From the NCBI RefSeq assembly GCF_015752315.1, contig NZ_JADOVJ010000001.1, positions 186,001-250,000 of the forward strand: a stretch of 64,000 bases of DNA, in the 5' to 3' direction. Below, in pieces: positions 24,164 to 32,137 of the stretch. How positions within the stretch are numbered: position 1 is the stretch's first letter; every line of letters begins with the position of its first letter. The notes under the pieces were generated by a model. That model made no database searches and had not been told where the DNA came from. It saw only the letters and a list, made by a program, of their open reading frames with translations. Origin of the DNA: Nocardioides luteus. Its GTDB lineage: Bacteria > Actinomycetota > Actinomycetes > Propionibacteriales > Nocardioidaceae. The position numbers and the translations under genes are program-made.

Positions 24164-25263
24164 GCACCACGACCCAGGCCGCGGTCGTCGAGTCCGCCGG
24201 CGCGCCCTTCACGGTCGGAGAGGTCGAGCTCGACGCGCTCCGTCCCGACGAGATCCTGGTGCGGATGGTCGCCGCCGGGCTCTGCCACACCGACCTCGGC
24301 GTGGCCAGCGGCGGGCTGCCGTTCCCGCTCCCGGGCGTTCTCGGGCACGAGGGCGCGGGTGTCGTCGAGGAGGTCGGATCCGGAGTACGCAGCCTCGTAC
24401 CCGGCGACCAGGTGCTGCTCTCGTTCAGCTCCTGCGGCACCTGCGGCCGATGCCGTGACGGCCATCCGGCCTACTGCGACGTCTGGCTTCCCGCCAACCT
24501 CATCGGAGGTGCCCGCATGGACGGGACCTCGCCGGTGCGGAGGAAGGGGGAGCCCGTCGGGGGCCACTTCTTCGGGCAGTCCTCCTTCTCCCGCCTCGCG
24601 GTCGTCGACGAGCGCAGCGCCGTACGCGTCGGGCCTGAGGCCGACCTGTCCCTGCTCGCACCGCTCGGCTGCGGCGTGCAGACCGGGGTCGGTGCGGTCT
24701 GGAACGTGCTCGCTCCGCGTCCCGGTTCCTCGGTGGTCGTCCTCGGCGTGGGGGCGGTCGGCCTGTCGGCGGTCATGGCCGCGCGGCTGACGCCGGCCAC
24801 CCGGATCATCGCGGTGGACCGGGTGGCCGAGCGCCTCGAGCTGGCGCATGAGCTGGGTGCGACCGACGTCGTCGACGCCGGCCAGGTCGGCGACCTGGCC
24901 GGGGCGCTCACCGAGCTGACCGGCGGCGCCGACGGTGTCGTGGAGACCACCGGCAACCCGGGCGTGCTCCGCCACGGCATCGACGCCCTGGCCCCCCGCG
25001 GCACCGCCGTCATCGTCGGGGCCCCTCCGTTCGGCACCGAGGTCGGGATCGACGTCAACGCGATGCTGGCCGGCAAACGGGTCGTCGGGCTGACCCTCGG
25101 TGACGCCGAGACCCGCACCCTCATCCCGGCACTCGCGCGCCTGGTCGTCGACGGGCGGCTGCCGCTGGAGCGGCTGGTCCGGCACTACCCCTTCGAGGAG
25201 ATCCAGACCGCCGTCGCCGACATGGTCTCGGGCGCCACGGTGAAGCCGGTCCTCACCTTCTAG
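24160..25263 (+). CDS. Zinc-dependent alcohol dehydrogenase (aryl-alcohol type candidate)
   Basis: 367-residue medium-chain dehydrogenase. The catalytic zinc site is GLCHTDLG plus GHEGAGVVEEVGSGV; the structural zinc site is CGTCGRCRDGHPAYCD with four Cys; the Rossmann motif is VLGVGAVGLSAV with an acidic residue after beta-2 (AVDRVAER), indicating NAD. The branch resembles benzyl-alcohol and class III-like dehydrogenases. Co-translated with the aldehyde dehydrogenase. Last gene before the importer, which has its own operators. Confidence 0.88.
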   Translation: MSTTTQAAVVESAGAPFTVGEVELDALRPDEILVRMVAAGLCHTDLGVASGGLPFPLPGVLGHEGAGVVEEVGSGVRSLVPGDQVLLSFSSCGTCGRCRDGHPAYCDVWLPANLIGGARMDGTSPVRRKGEPVGGHFFGQSSFSRLAVVDERSAVRVGPEADLSLLAPLGCGVQTGVGAVWNVLAPRPGSSVVVLGVGAVGLSAVMAARLTPATRIIAVDRVAERLELAHELGATDVVDAGQVGDLAGALTELTGGADGVVETTGNPGVLRHGIDALAPRGTAVIVGAPPFGTEVGIDVNAMLAGKRVVGLTLGDAETRTLIPALARLVVDGRLPLERLVRHYPFEEIQTAVADMVSGATVKPVLTF

Positions 25264-25291
25264 CCCGGTCGAGGTCCGCTCGCGGGTCTCC

Positions 25292-25351
25292 TTGACAGGC
25301 GTGACGTACATCACTCAGAATCGACAGGAATCCTGATAAACAGGAATCCTG
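25292..25351 (+). promoter_or_regulatory. Importer promoter with MarR operators, copies 2 and 3
   Basis: TTGACA at 25292-25297 is a good -35; TCAGAA at 25315-25320 is a weak -10 with a 17-bp spacer. CAGGAATCCTG occurs at 25325-25335 and 25341-25351, 16 bp apart. The first lies in a 19-mer equal at 18 positions to the operator at 15373-15391 (opposite strand). Binding would block promoter clearance. Confidence 0.8.
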
Positions 25352-25366
25352 AATGGAGCCCCCACA

Positions 25367-26668
25367 ATGACCCTCACCTCCGGTGGTAGCACGACCGGTC
25401 CACGTACGCAGATGGGCCGGATCGTCGCCAGCAGCTTCACGGGCAGCTTGATCGAGTACTACGACTTCCTGCTCTACTCCACCGCCTCGGCAGTGGTCTT
25501 CAACGAGGTCTTCTTCTCGAACCTCGACCCGGTCACCGGCACGATCGCGTCCTTCGGCACGTTCGCCGCCGGCTATCTGGCGCGCCCGCTCGGAGGCGTG
25601 GTCTTCGGTCACTTCGGCGACCGGCTCGGTCGCAAGAAGATGCTGGTCCTGACCATGCTGATCATGGGTGTGGTCAGCTTCCTGATCGGCTGCCTGCCGA
25701 CGTACGGGCAGATCGGGGCGGCCGCGCCGGTTCTCCTGGTCCTGCTCCGGGTCGTCCAGGGCGTCGCTATCGGCGGCGAGTGGGGCGGCGCGGTGCTGAT
25801 CACCGCCGAGCACGCCACCTCCCGGCGCGGGCTGTGGGCCTCGTTCACGAATGCCGGTGCCCCGGCCGGCATGGTCCTCTCGACCGCGGTGATGGCGGTG
25901 ATGGCCTCGGTCACCACGCCCGAGCAGTTCACCGCGTGGGGCTGGCGGGTGCCGTTCCTGCTCAGCATCGTCCTGCTCGCGGTCGGTCTCTGGATCCGGC
26001 TGAGTGTCACCGAGTCCCCGGCCTTCGAGGCGATGAAGGACCGCAGGGCCGAGGCGAGGACGCCGCTGCTGGAGGTCCTCCGCGACCACCCGCGTACGCT
26101 CCTGCTGGCCGTCGGTGTCGGCCTCGGTGCCTTCGTGGTGCAGGGCACCCTGACCACGTTCCTGATCTCGTACGCCCTCGGGGCCGGCTTCGAGCGACCG
26201 ACCGTGCTCAACGCGCTGACGGTCTCCTCGGCCGGTGCGGTCGTCGGCATCCTCGGCTGGTCCGCGCTCACCGACCGCGTCGGCCGCCGCCCCGTGGTCC
26301 TCACCGCTGCCATCGCGACCGCGGTCTTCGCGTACCTGCTCTTCCCGATGCTCGACAGCGGCTCGGTCGCGCTGCTGGTGCTGGCGGTCGTCCTCGGGCA
26401 GTCGGTCATCCACGCCGCCTTCTACGGCCCGCTCGCCGCGCTGATGAGCGAGGTCTTCAAGACTTCGTCGCGCTACACCGGCGCCTCGCTGGGCTATCAG
26501 CTCGCCGGCATGGGCGCGGGGCTCTCCCCGCTCCTGTTCGCATCGCTGCAGAAGGCCGGTGCGAGCACGGTCATGCTCTCCACGGTCATCGCAGCCTTCT
26601 GCCTGCTGAGCGTGTTCTCCCTGATCAGGTTGGGGGAGACCAGCTCGCGAGAACTCGTCGACGCCTGA
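25367..26668 (+). CDS. MFS transporter, MHS (metabolite:H+ symporter) family
   Basis: 433 residues with 12 predicted membrane helices. IASSFTGSLIEYYDFLLYSTASAVVF, RPLGGVVFGHFGDRLGRKKMLV and LLRVVQGVAIGGEWGGAVLI are MHS family hallmarks (shikimate, dicarboxylate and aromatic-acid symporters). It carries the operators of the MarR gene 10 kb upstream, so it is most likely the uptake system for the acid degraded by the cluster, in the place of CouT in Rhodococcus. It ends in a strong hairpin. Confidence 0.88.
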   Translation: MTLTSGGSTTGPRTQMGRIVASSFTGSLIEYYDFLLYSTASAVVFNEVFFSNLDPVTGTIASFGTFAAGYLARPLGGVVFGHFGDRLGRKKMLVLTMLIMGVVSFLIGCLPTYGQIGAAAPVLLVLLRVVQGVAIGGEWGGAVLITAEHATSRRGLWASFTNAGAPAGMVLSTAVMAVMASVTTPEQFTAWGWRVPFLLSIVLLAVGLWIRLSVTESPAFEAMKDRRAEARTPLLEVLRDHPRTLLLAVGVGLGAFVVQGTLTTFLISYALGAGFERPTVLNALTVSSAGAVVGILGWSALTDRVGRRPVVLTAAIATAVFAYLLFPMLDSGSVALLVLAVVLGQSVIHAAFYGPLAALMSEVFKTSSRYTGASLGYQLAGMGAGLSPLLFASLQKAGASTVMLSTVIAAFCLLSVFSLIRLGETSSRELVDA

Positions 26669-26678
26669 GGTCCCCATG

Positions 26679-26717
26679 CAGCAGAGCCCGCCGTGCGAGT
26701 CGCGGCGGGCTCTGCTG
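26679..26717. terminator. Bidirectional hairpin between convergent genes
   Basis: 15-bp GC-rich stem (26679-26693 with 26703-26717, core GCAGAGCCCGCCG) and a 9-nt loop. It sits between the ends of the importer and the HxlR gene. No long T tract follows on either strand. Confidence 0.75.
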
Positions 26718-26719
26718 TC

Positions 26720-27190
26720 TCATCTGTCCCGGGCCGGCCGGCGAGCCGCCAGGTATTCGGCGGGCATGCCCGGCCCTGGCCGCACCACGACCTGCTCGGG
26801 CGGGACGTCCCCGTGCCGCTCGCACGTCGTCTCGACGTGGACCGGCTCGCCGCAGTCGGCGTGCAGGTAGTCGATGGGTCGTCCGTCGGGCGCGAACCAG
26901 GTGTCGCCCCACTCGGTCAGCGCGATCAGCGCCGGCCGCAGGCCCTGGGCCATCGCGGTGGGCCGGTAGTCGCCGGCGTCGTCGCGCGTCATCAGGCCGG
27001 CCTCGACGAGCGTGGCCAGGCGCGTCTTCAGGATGTTGGTGGCGATGCCGAGGTTGTGCTGGAAGTCGCCGTAGCGCGTCACGCCGGCGAATATCGCGTC
27101 CCGCAGGATCAGCAGGGTCCAACGCTCGCCGACCACTTCGAGGGATCGGGCGATGGAGCAGATCTGGCCGTCGTACGTCTTTCCGAGCAC
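26720..27190 (-). CDS. HxlR-family transcriptional regulator
   Basis: 156 residues, GTG start. The winged helix is typical: CSIARSLEVVGERWTLLILRDAIF, then RYGDFQHNLGIATNILKTRL and LVEAGLMTRDD. A C-terminal extension carries CGEPVHVETTCERHG. It is divergent from the SRPBCC gene, with two copies of a palindrome in the 91-bp gap, so it probably controls both genes. Confidence 0.9.
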   Translation of the reverse strand: MLGKTYDGQICSIARSLEVVGERWTLLILRDAIFAGVTRYGDFQHNLGIATNILKTRLATLVEAGLMTRDDAGDYRPTAMAQGLRPALIALTEWGDTWFAPDGRPIDYLHADCGEPVHVETTCERHGDVPPEQVVVRPGPGMPAEYLAARRPARDR

Positions 27191-27210
27191 GGGACGACTC
27201 TAACAAACCA

Positions 27211-27260
27211 CTTGCATGATGAAAGTGTGGGCGCCTACGGTGGTGCTTGCATGATGCAAG
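27211..27260. promoter_or_regulatory. HxlR operators
   Basis: CTTGCATGATGCAAG at 27246-27260 is a palindrome about a single central base. A copy with one change (CTTGCATGATGAAAG) lies at 27211-27225, 35 bp away. Both are in the gap between the HxlR and SRPBCC genes. Confidence 0.8.
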
Positions 27261-27281
27261 TCACGTTCCGAGGAGACAGCC

Positions 27282-27746
27282 ATGAGCGACCTGACCGCAA
27301 CCTTCACCGTCGATGCCACCCGTCAGCAGGCGTACGAGGCCATCAACGACGTACGTTCCTGGTGGGGGCACCACATTGCCGGGCCCACCGACCAGGTCGG
27401 GGCCGAGTGGTTCTACCTGGTGCCGGACATCCACTACTCCAAGCAGCTCGTCAAGGAGCTGGTCCCGGGTGAGCGCGTCGTGTGGGAGTTCACCGACGGC
27501 TATCTCGACTTCATCGCGGACAAGAAGGAGTGGATCGGCACCACCGGCCGCTTCGACATCGCCGTCGATGGCGATCTGACCCGCGTGACCTTCACTCACG
27601 AGGGACTCGGGCGTGGGGACGAGTGCTTCGACGTCTGCTACGACGCCTGGACCCACTACATCACCGTCAGCCTCAAGGGCCGGATCGAGTCCGGTCAGGG
27701 CACCATCCGCACGCAGGACGAGGACAAGGCCGCCGTGGGGCGATAG
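27282..27746 (+). CDS. SRPBCC/AHSA1-like domain protein
   Basis: 154-residue START/Bet v1-like protein. TFTVDATRQQAYEAINDVRSWW begins the fold, VVWEFTDGYLDFI and GTTGRFDIAVDGDLTRVTFTHEGL form the sheet, and WTHYITVSLKGRIESG ends in the long C-terminal helix. Such proteins bind small hydrophobic ligands; the ligand is unknown. GAGGAGA precedes the ATG. Single gene opposite an HxlR regulator, a pairing often tied to stress or xenobiotic response. Confidence 0.82.
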   Translation: MSDLTATFTVDATRQQAYEAINDVRSWWGHHIAGPTDQVGAEWFYLVPDIHYSKQLVKELVPGERVVWEFTDGYLDFIADKKEWIGTTGRFDIAVDGDLTRVTFTHEGLGRGDECFDVCYDAWTHYITVSLKGRIESGQGTIRTQDEDKAAVGR

Positions 27747-27792
27747 CGCCGACCTGACCGAGGGTGCACCGTCGCCCTGGTATTACTGAACC

Positions 27793-28995
27793 ATGCTGAA
27801 GACCTGGCTCGGCCGCGGTCGTCTGGCGTTGTACGTCGCCGCGACCGTGCTCGGGATCGTGGAGGCGGCGGTCCTGACCACCGACCCCTACGAGGTCGCG
27901 GGCGGGGTCGCGCTGCTGGTCGGGTTCACACATGCCGCCTCGATCCCGCTGGCGCTCCGGCGTCCGGTGGAGGCTGCCGGCCTCTCCCTGGTCGCGGTGA
28001 CCGTGGCCGCGCTGGCGATCGTGAGGCAGGGCGAGAGCGGATGGCCGTGGATGATCCCGCCGCCGACACTGACGCAACTGGTCGTGCTGGTGGTGCTGAC
28101 CCTGGTCGCCGGGTGGCGGCTGGCGGCGATCACCCTGGGTATCCAGGTCGCTGCCGGAGTGGTGCTGGCCGTGGTCGGGATGGCCTGGAACGACCTCGTC
28201 CCCTCACTCATCGAGGTGGCCAACTTCGCCTCGCTCGCGCTGCTGATGGGAGCTCTCGCCACGGTCGCCAGGCGGCTCTCGGAGTCACGCAGCGCGCTGC
28301 GCGAGGAGCACGAGCGCCGCTCGGTGGTGGAGGAGAAGGCACGCATCGCCCGCGAGCTGCACGACGTGATCGCCCACAACATGTCGCTGATCACCGTGCA
28401 GGCCAGATCGGCGCCGCACCGGGTCGACGACGTCAGCCCGGCGGCGGAGGCCGAGTTCGCCGAGATCGCCGACCTGGCGGCCTCGGCGCTGCGGCAGATG
28501 CGCGGGGTGCTCGACGTGCTGCGTACCGAGGAGGGGCAGTCGGGCCGGGTCCCGGTGCCGGACATCGGCGGGCTGGCCGATCTCTTCGAGTCGGCCCGCG
28601 GAACCGGGCAACGGGTCGAGGTGCGCGGTGAGCTCCCGGAGGTCACCGACGTCGCGCCCGAGGTCGGCACCGCGGCCTACCGGATCGTGCAGGAGGCGCT
28701 CACCAACGCCCGCCGCCATGCCCCCAGCGAGGTGGTCGGCGTCGACCTGACGCTGGGGGAGGAGGATCTCGAGATCCGGGTCGCCAACGCGCTGGACGGG
28801 GCCGGTCCCGCCGAGGCCACCGGAGGTGGTCACGGGCTGATCGGGATGCGCGAGCGCGCCGCCGCCGTCGGTGGCAGCCTCACCGCCGGAGCGGTCGAGG
28901 GGGAGTTCATCGTCCAGGCCCGGCTCCCGGCCCGAACCGCGGTGCGTACGCCCACGCTGAGCCAGGACAAGAAGAACGGTAGAAAGACCCCGTGA
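27793..28995 (+). CDS. Two-component sensor histidine kinase (NarL-type partner, DesK-like layout)
   Basis: 400 residues. The first ~165 residues hold about five membrane helices and no separate sensor domain. HisKA_3 dimerisation/phosphoacceptor helix has His in IARELHDVIAHNMSLI, and the HATPase domain has VQEALTNARRHAP and GHGLIGMRERAAAVGG. An all-membrane sensor with HisKA_3 is the layout of DesK, the thermosensor of Bacillus. Its stop overlaps the regulator start (GTGA), and a desaturase lies four genes downstream. Confidence 0.9.
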   Translation: MLKTWLGRGRLALYVAATVLGIVEAAVLTTDPYEVAGGVALLVGFTHAASIPLALRRPVEAAGLSLVAVTVAALAIVRQGESGWPWMIPPPTLTQLVVLVVLTLVAGWRLAAITLGIQVAAGVVLAVVGMAWNDLVPSLIEVANFASLALLMGALATVARRLSESRSALREEHERRSVVEEKARIARELHDVIAHNMSLITVQARSAPHRVDDVSPAAEAEFAEIADLAASALRQMRGVLDVLRTEEGQSGRVPVPDIGGLADLFESARGTGQRVEVRGELPEVTDVAPEVGTAAYRIVQEALTNARRHAPSEVVGVDLTLGEEDLEIRVANALDGAGPAEATGGGHGLIGMRERAAAVGGSLTAGAVEGEFIVQARLPARTAVRTPTLSQDKKNGRKTP

Positions 28996-29654
28996 CGGTG
29001 AAGATCGTGGTCGTCGACGACCAGGCGATGGTGCGCTCCGGCTTCGTGGCGCTGCTCAGCACCCAGCCGGACATCGAGGTCGTCGGCACCGCAGCGGATG
29101 GCTCTGAGGCGTTGCAGGTGGTGCGGCGTACGCATCCCGACGTGGTGCTCATGGACGTCCGGATGCCGGTGATGGACGGCATCGAGGCGCTCCGGCAGCT
29201 CTCCGAGAACCCGGCCACGGCCCAGACCAAGGTGGTCATGCTGACCACGTTCGACGCCGACGAGTACGTCCACGAGTCGCTGCGTCTCGGCGCCAGCGGG
29301 TTCCTCCTCAAGGACGCCTCGCCCGACGAGCTCGCCTCCGCGATCCGGGTCGTCCACGCCGGCGAGGCGCTGCTCTCACCCTCGGTGACCCGGCAGGTGA
29401 TCGCGCAGTTCGCCCGCGCCCCGCGCAAGCGCAAGCAGGACCCGCGCCTCAAGCAGCTCACCGAGCGCGAGCGCGAGGTGCTGGAGAACATCGCCCGCGG
29501 CAGCTCCAACAGCGAGATCGCCGCCGAGCTCTTCCTCGCCGAGCAGACCGTGAAGACCCACGTCAGCCGCATCCTCGGCAAGCTCGGCCTGCGCGACCGC
29601 GCCCAGGCCGTCGTCTTCGCCTACGAGAGCGGCCTGGTCGCGCCGCACGTCTAG
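28992..29654 (+). CDS. NarL/FixJ-family response regulator
   Basis: 220 residues, GTG start. Receiver domain with acidic pocket VVDDQ, phosphoacceptor Asp in VVLMDVRMPVMDG, Thr in LTTFD and Lys in GFLLKDASP. The LuxR-type HTH is LTEREREVLENIARGSSNSEIAAELFLAEQTVKTHVSRIL. It is co-translated with the kinase. A palindrome just after the gene may be its binding site upstream of the hydrolase-ABC-desaturase unit. Confidence 0.93.
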   Translation: MTVKIVVVDDQAMVRSGFVALLSTQPDIEVVGTAADGSEALQVVRRTHPDVVLMDVRMPVMDGIEALRQLSENPATAQTKVVMLTTFDADEYVHESLRLGASGFLLKDASPDELASAIRVVHAGEALLSPSVTRQVIAQFARAPRKRKQDPRLKQLTEREREVLENIARGSSNSEIAAELFLAEQTVKTHVSRILGKLGLRDRAQAVVFAYESGLVAPHV

Positions 29655-29667
29655 GGGACATCCCGCA

Positions 29668-29679
29668 CTACCCCGGTAG
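29668..29679. promoter_or_regulatory. Inverted repeat upstream of the hydrolase-ABC-desaturase unit
   Basis: CTACCCCGGTAG, 5-bp arms around CC, 62 bp before the hydrolase start at 29741. A possible site for the adjacent response regulator; position only. Confidence 0.45.
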
Positions 29680-29740
29680 GGGGTCGAATGGCTCTCGGGA
29701 GTGACGCGCCGGCCGACACCTGATTCCTACCGTCACGGCC

Positions 29741-30565
29741 ATGACAGTTGTGACGCCGCTCAGGTACGGCCTCAACGAGGCCGACGGAACCATCGGACCC
29801 CGCCTGCTCGCCTGTGACCCGCCGGGAGGGGCGCGGGTCGTGGAGGTCTTCGGGGACGCCGCCATCGCCGACCACATCGCCGTCGTCGTGCCCGGCAACG
29901 GCCACCACCTCGGCAACTACTTCACCAGCACCGAGGCCCACAGTCCGCGCTCCCGGGGGCAGCTGCTGCTGCGTACGATGCACCAGATCGCGCCCGAGAG
30001 CCGGTCGGCCGTGGTGGTCTGGCTGGGCTACCACTCGCCGCCGGAGTGGTACAACGCGATCACCAACGGGCCCGCTTATGCCGGCGCCAGCGACCTCGCC
30101 GCCCTCACGCACTACCTGCCGCGCGCCGCGCACCTCACCCTGATCGGGCACAGCTACGGCTCGACCGTCGCCGGCCTGGCGCTGGCCAGTGCCCGCGCCG
30201 AGGACTGCGTGGCGCTGGGCAGCCCCGGGATGGGTGTCGTGCATCGCTCCGAGCTCGGGTCACGCACCCGGCTGTGGGCGGCGTACGGCGAGACCGACCG
30301 GATCCGGCTGGTCCCGCAGGTACGCCTCGGCCGCCTCGGTCTGGGGCGTGGCCCGCTGCACCCCGAGCTGGGTGCGACCCGGTTCGGGACCGGTGACATC
30401 CCCGGCCACTGCGGCTACTACGCCGAGGGCAGCGAGTCGCTGCTCAACATCGCCCGGATCGCTCTGGGTCGCTACGAGGAGGTGACGACTGCGTTGGCCT
30501 CGACACGCCGCCGTTCGTCCCTCACGACGTCGGCTCGACCGACAGAACTGGAGGCAGCAGCATGA
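29741..30565 (+). CDS. DUF1023 alpha/beta-hydrolase family protein
   Basis: 274 residues. Nucleophile elbow GHSYGSTVAGLAL with the catalytic Ser, preceded by HIAVVVPGNGHHLGNYFTS and SAVVVWLGYHSPPEWYNA, the family's first half. A likely acid residue is in AYGETDRIRLVP and a His in GDIPGHCGYYAEGSESL. No signal peptide, so cytoplasmic. The substrate is unknown; lipid or ester hydrolysis would suit the desaturase nearby. The stop overlaps the ABC ATPase start (ATGA). Confidence 0.82.
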   Translation: MTVVTPLRYGLNEADGTIGPRLLACDPPGGARVVEVFGDAAIADHIAVVVPGNGHHLGNYFTSTEAHSPRSRGQLLLRTMHQIAPESRSAVVVWLGYHSPPEWYNAITNGPAYAGASDLAALTHYLPRAAHLTLIGHSYGSTVAGLALASARAEDCVALGSPGMGVVHRSELGSRTRLWAAYGETDRIRLVPQVRLGRLGLGRGPLHPELGATRFGTGDIPGHCGYYAEGSESLLNIARIALGRYEEVTTALASTRRRSSLTTSARPTELEAAA

Positions 30566-31302
30566 TCACCGACGAACCCGCCATCTGGACCCAGGGGCTC
30601 CGCAAGAGCTACCCCGGCCGTGGCGCCGCCCTGGACGGCATCGACCTCGCCGTCCCGGCAGGCACGGTCCACGGCCTGCTCGGCCCGAACGGGGCCGGCA
30701 AGACCACGACCGTACGCATCCTGGCCACCCTGGCCAGCTTCGACTCGGGTCAGGCCTGGGTCGCCGGCCGCAACGTCGCCCGCGACCGGGCCGGCGTGCG
30801 CGCACGGATCGGCATCGCCGGCCAGTACGCAGCCGTCGACGGCGTCCTGAGCGGCCGCCAGAACCTGGAGATGTTCGCCCGCCTGCACCGGATGCGGGCC
30901 CGCGAAGCGCGTGCCCGAGCCGACGAGCTGCTCGAGCGCTTCGACCTCGTCGAGGCCGCCGGCCGACCGGTGCGCGGCTACTCCGGCGGCATGCGGAGGC
31001 GGCTCGATCTCGCCGTCAGTCTGATCCGCAGCCCGCGCGTGCTCTTCCTCGACGAGCCCACCACCGGGCTCGACCCGCGCAGCCGGATCGAGGTCTGGGA
31101 CGCGGTTCGCGAGCTGGCCGACTCCGGCACGACCGTGCTGCTCACCACCCAGTACCTGGAGGAGGCCGACCGGTTGTGTTCACGCATCACGATGGTCGAC
31201 CGCGGCCGGGTCGTGGCCGAGGGGACGCCCGCCGAGCTCAAGTCCAGCGTCGGCGGCCGCGACCTCGACGAGGCGTTCCTGCTGATCACCGAGGGGGCCT
31301 GA
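30562..31302 (+). CDS. ABC transporter ATP-binding protein (DrrA-like)
   Basis: 246 residues. Walker A GPNGAGKTTTVRI, Q-loop IAGQYAAVDGVLSGRQNLEMFARL (typical of daunorubicin-resistance ATPases), signature YSGGMRRRLDLA, Walker B VLFLDEPTTGLD and switch in TTQYLEEADRL, where Gln takes the usual His place as in DrrA. The C-terminal end SSVGGRDLDEAFLLITEG is also DrrA-like. It overlaps the permease by one base (TGATG). Together they would export a hydrophobic drug or lipid. Confidence 0.9.
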   Translation: MITDEPAIWTQGLRKSYPGRGAALDGIDLAVPAGTVHGLLGPNGAGKTTTVRILATLASFDSGQAWVAGRNVARDRAGVRARIGIAGQYAAVDGVLSGRQNLEMFARLHRMRAREARARADELLERFDLVEAAGRPVRGYSGGMRRRLDLAVSLIRSPRVLFLDEPTTGLDPRSRIEVWDAVRELADSGTTVLLTTQYLEEADRLCSRITMVDRGRVVAEGTPAELKSSVGGRDLDEAFLLITEGA

Positions 31303-32132
31303 TGACCACCCTGACCGAACCCACCGTCCACGGATCACGCATCACGTGGGCGACGGTCGACACCTGGGTGGTGGCCAAGCGCCACCTCCTCCACCTCGTA
31401 CGCCGCCCCGACGAGCTCCTCGGCACCCTGATGATCCCGGTGATGGCCGTGGCCATGTTCGGCTTCGTCTTCGGCGAGGCCTTCGGGGTCGCGATGGACG
31501 TGCCGGGGGCCGAGTACCGCGAGTTCCTGCTCCCCGGTCTCTTCGCGCTCACCATGGCGTTCGGCATCGGCAACACCACGATCTCCGTCGCCGAGGACGT
31601 ACGCGGCGGGGTGCTGGACCGGATGCGATCCCTCCCCATGTCGCCGGTCGCGGTGCTGGCCGGGCGCGCCCTGGCGGACGTGATCCTGGCCGTGGTGGAG
31701 CTCAGCATCCTGCTGGCGCTCGGGACGCTGTTCGGCTGGCAGGCCCATCTCGGGCTCGGCGGGGTGATCGCCGCGCTCGGACTCCTGATCCTGCTCAGGA
31801 TGGCCTTCTCCTGGGTCGGCATCCTGCTCGGCCTGCTGGTCAGCGGCCCGGAGGCAGCGATGAAGTACTTCGCGCTCGTCTTCCCGCTCGCCATGGTCGC
31901 CGACACCATCGTGCCGACCGACCTGATGCCGGGCTGGCTCGCCCTCCCGGCAGAGTGGAACCCGCTGTCCTCGACCGTCATCGCCACCCGCGAGCTCTTC
32001 GGCAACACGGCCGGCCCGGCCACCACGTGGGTCGGCGAGCACGCCCTCACCATGGCCGTCCTCTGGCCGGTCGCCATCATCGCGATCTGCCTGCCGCTGG
32101 CGATGGCTCGGCTGCGCCGGCTGGGACGGTGA
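31302..32132 (+). CDS. ABC-2 type permease (DrrB-like)
   Basis: 276 residues with six hydrophobic segments and the DrrB pattern: VAKRHLLHLVRRPDELLGTL, YREFLLPGLFALTMAFG, ISVAEDVRGGVLDRMRSLPMSPVAVL, and PEWNP-like PAEWNPLSSTVIATRELFG at the end. It partners the ATPase at 30562. Its stop overlaps a possible GTG start of the desaturase. Confidence 0.9.
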   Translation: MTTLTEPTVHGSRITWATVDTWVVAKRHLLHLVRRPDELLGTLMIPVMAVAMFGFVFGEAFGVAMDVPGAEYREFLLPGLFALTMAFGIGNTTISVAEDVRGGVLDRMRSLPMSPVAVLAGRALADVILAVVELSILLALGTLFGWQAHLGLGGVIAALGLLILLRMAFSWVGILLGLLVSGPEAAMKYFALVFPLAMVADTIVPTDLMPGWLALPAEWNPLSSTVIATRELFGNTAGPATTWVGEHALTMAVLWPVAIIAICLPLAMARLRRLGR

Positions 32133-32137
32133 CGACG

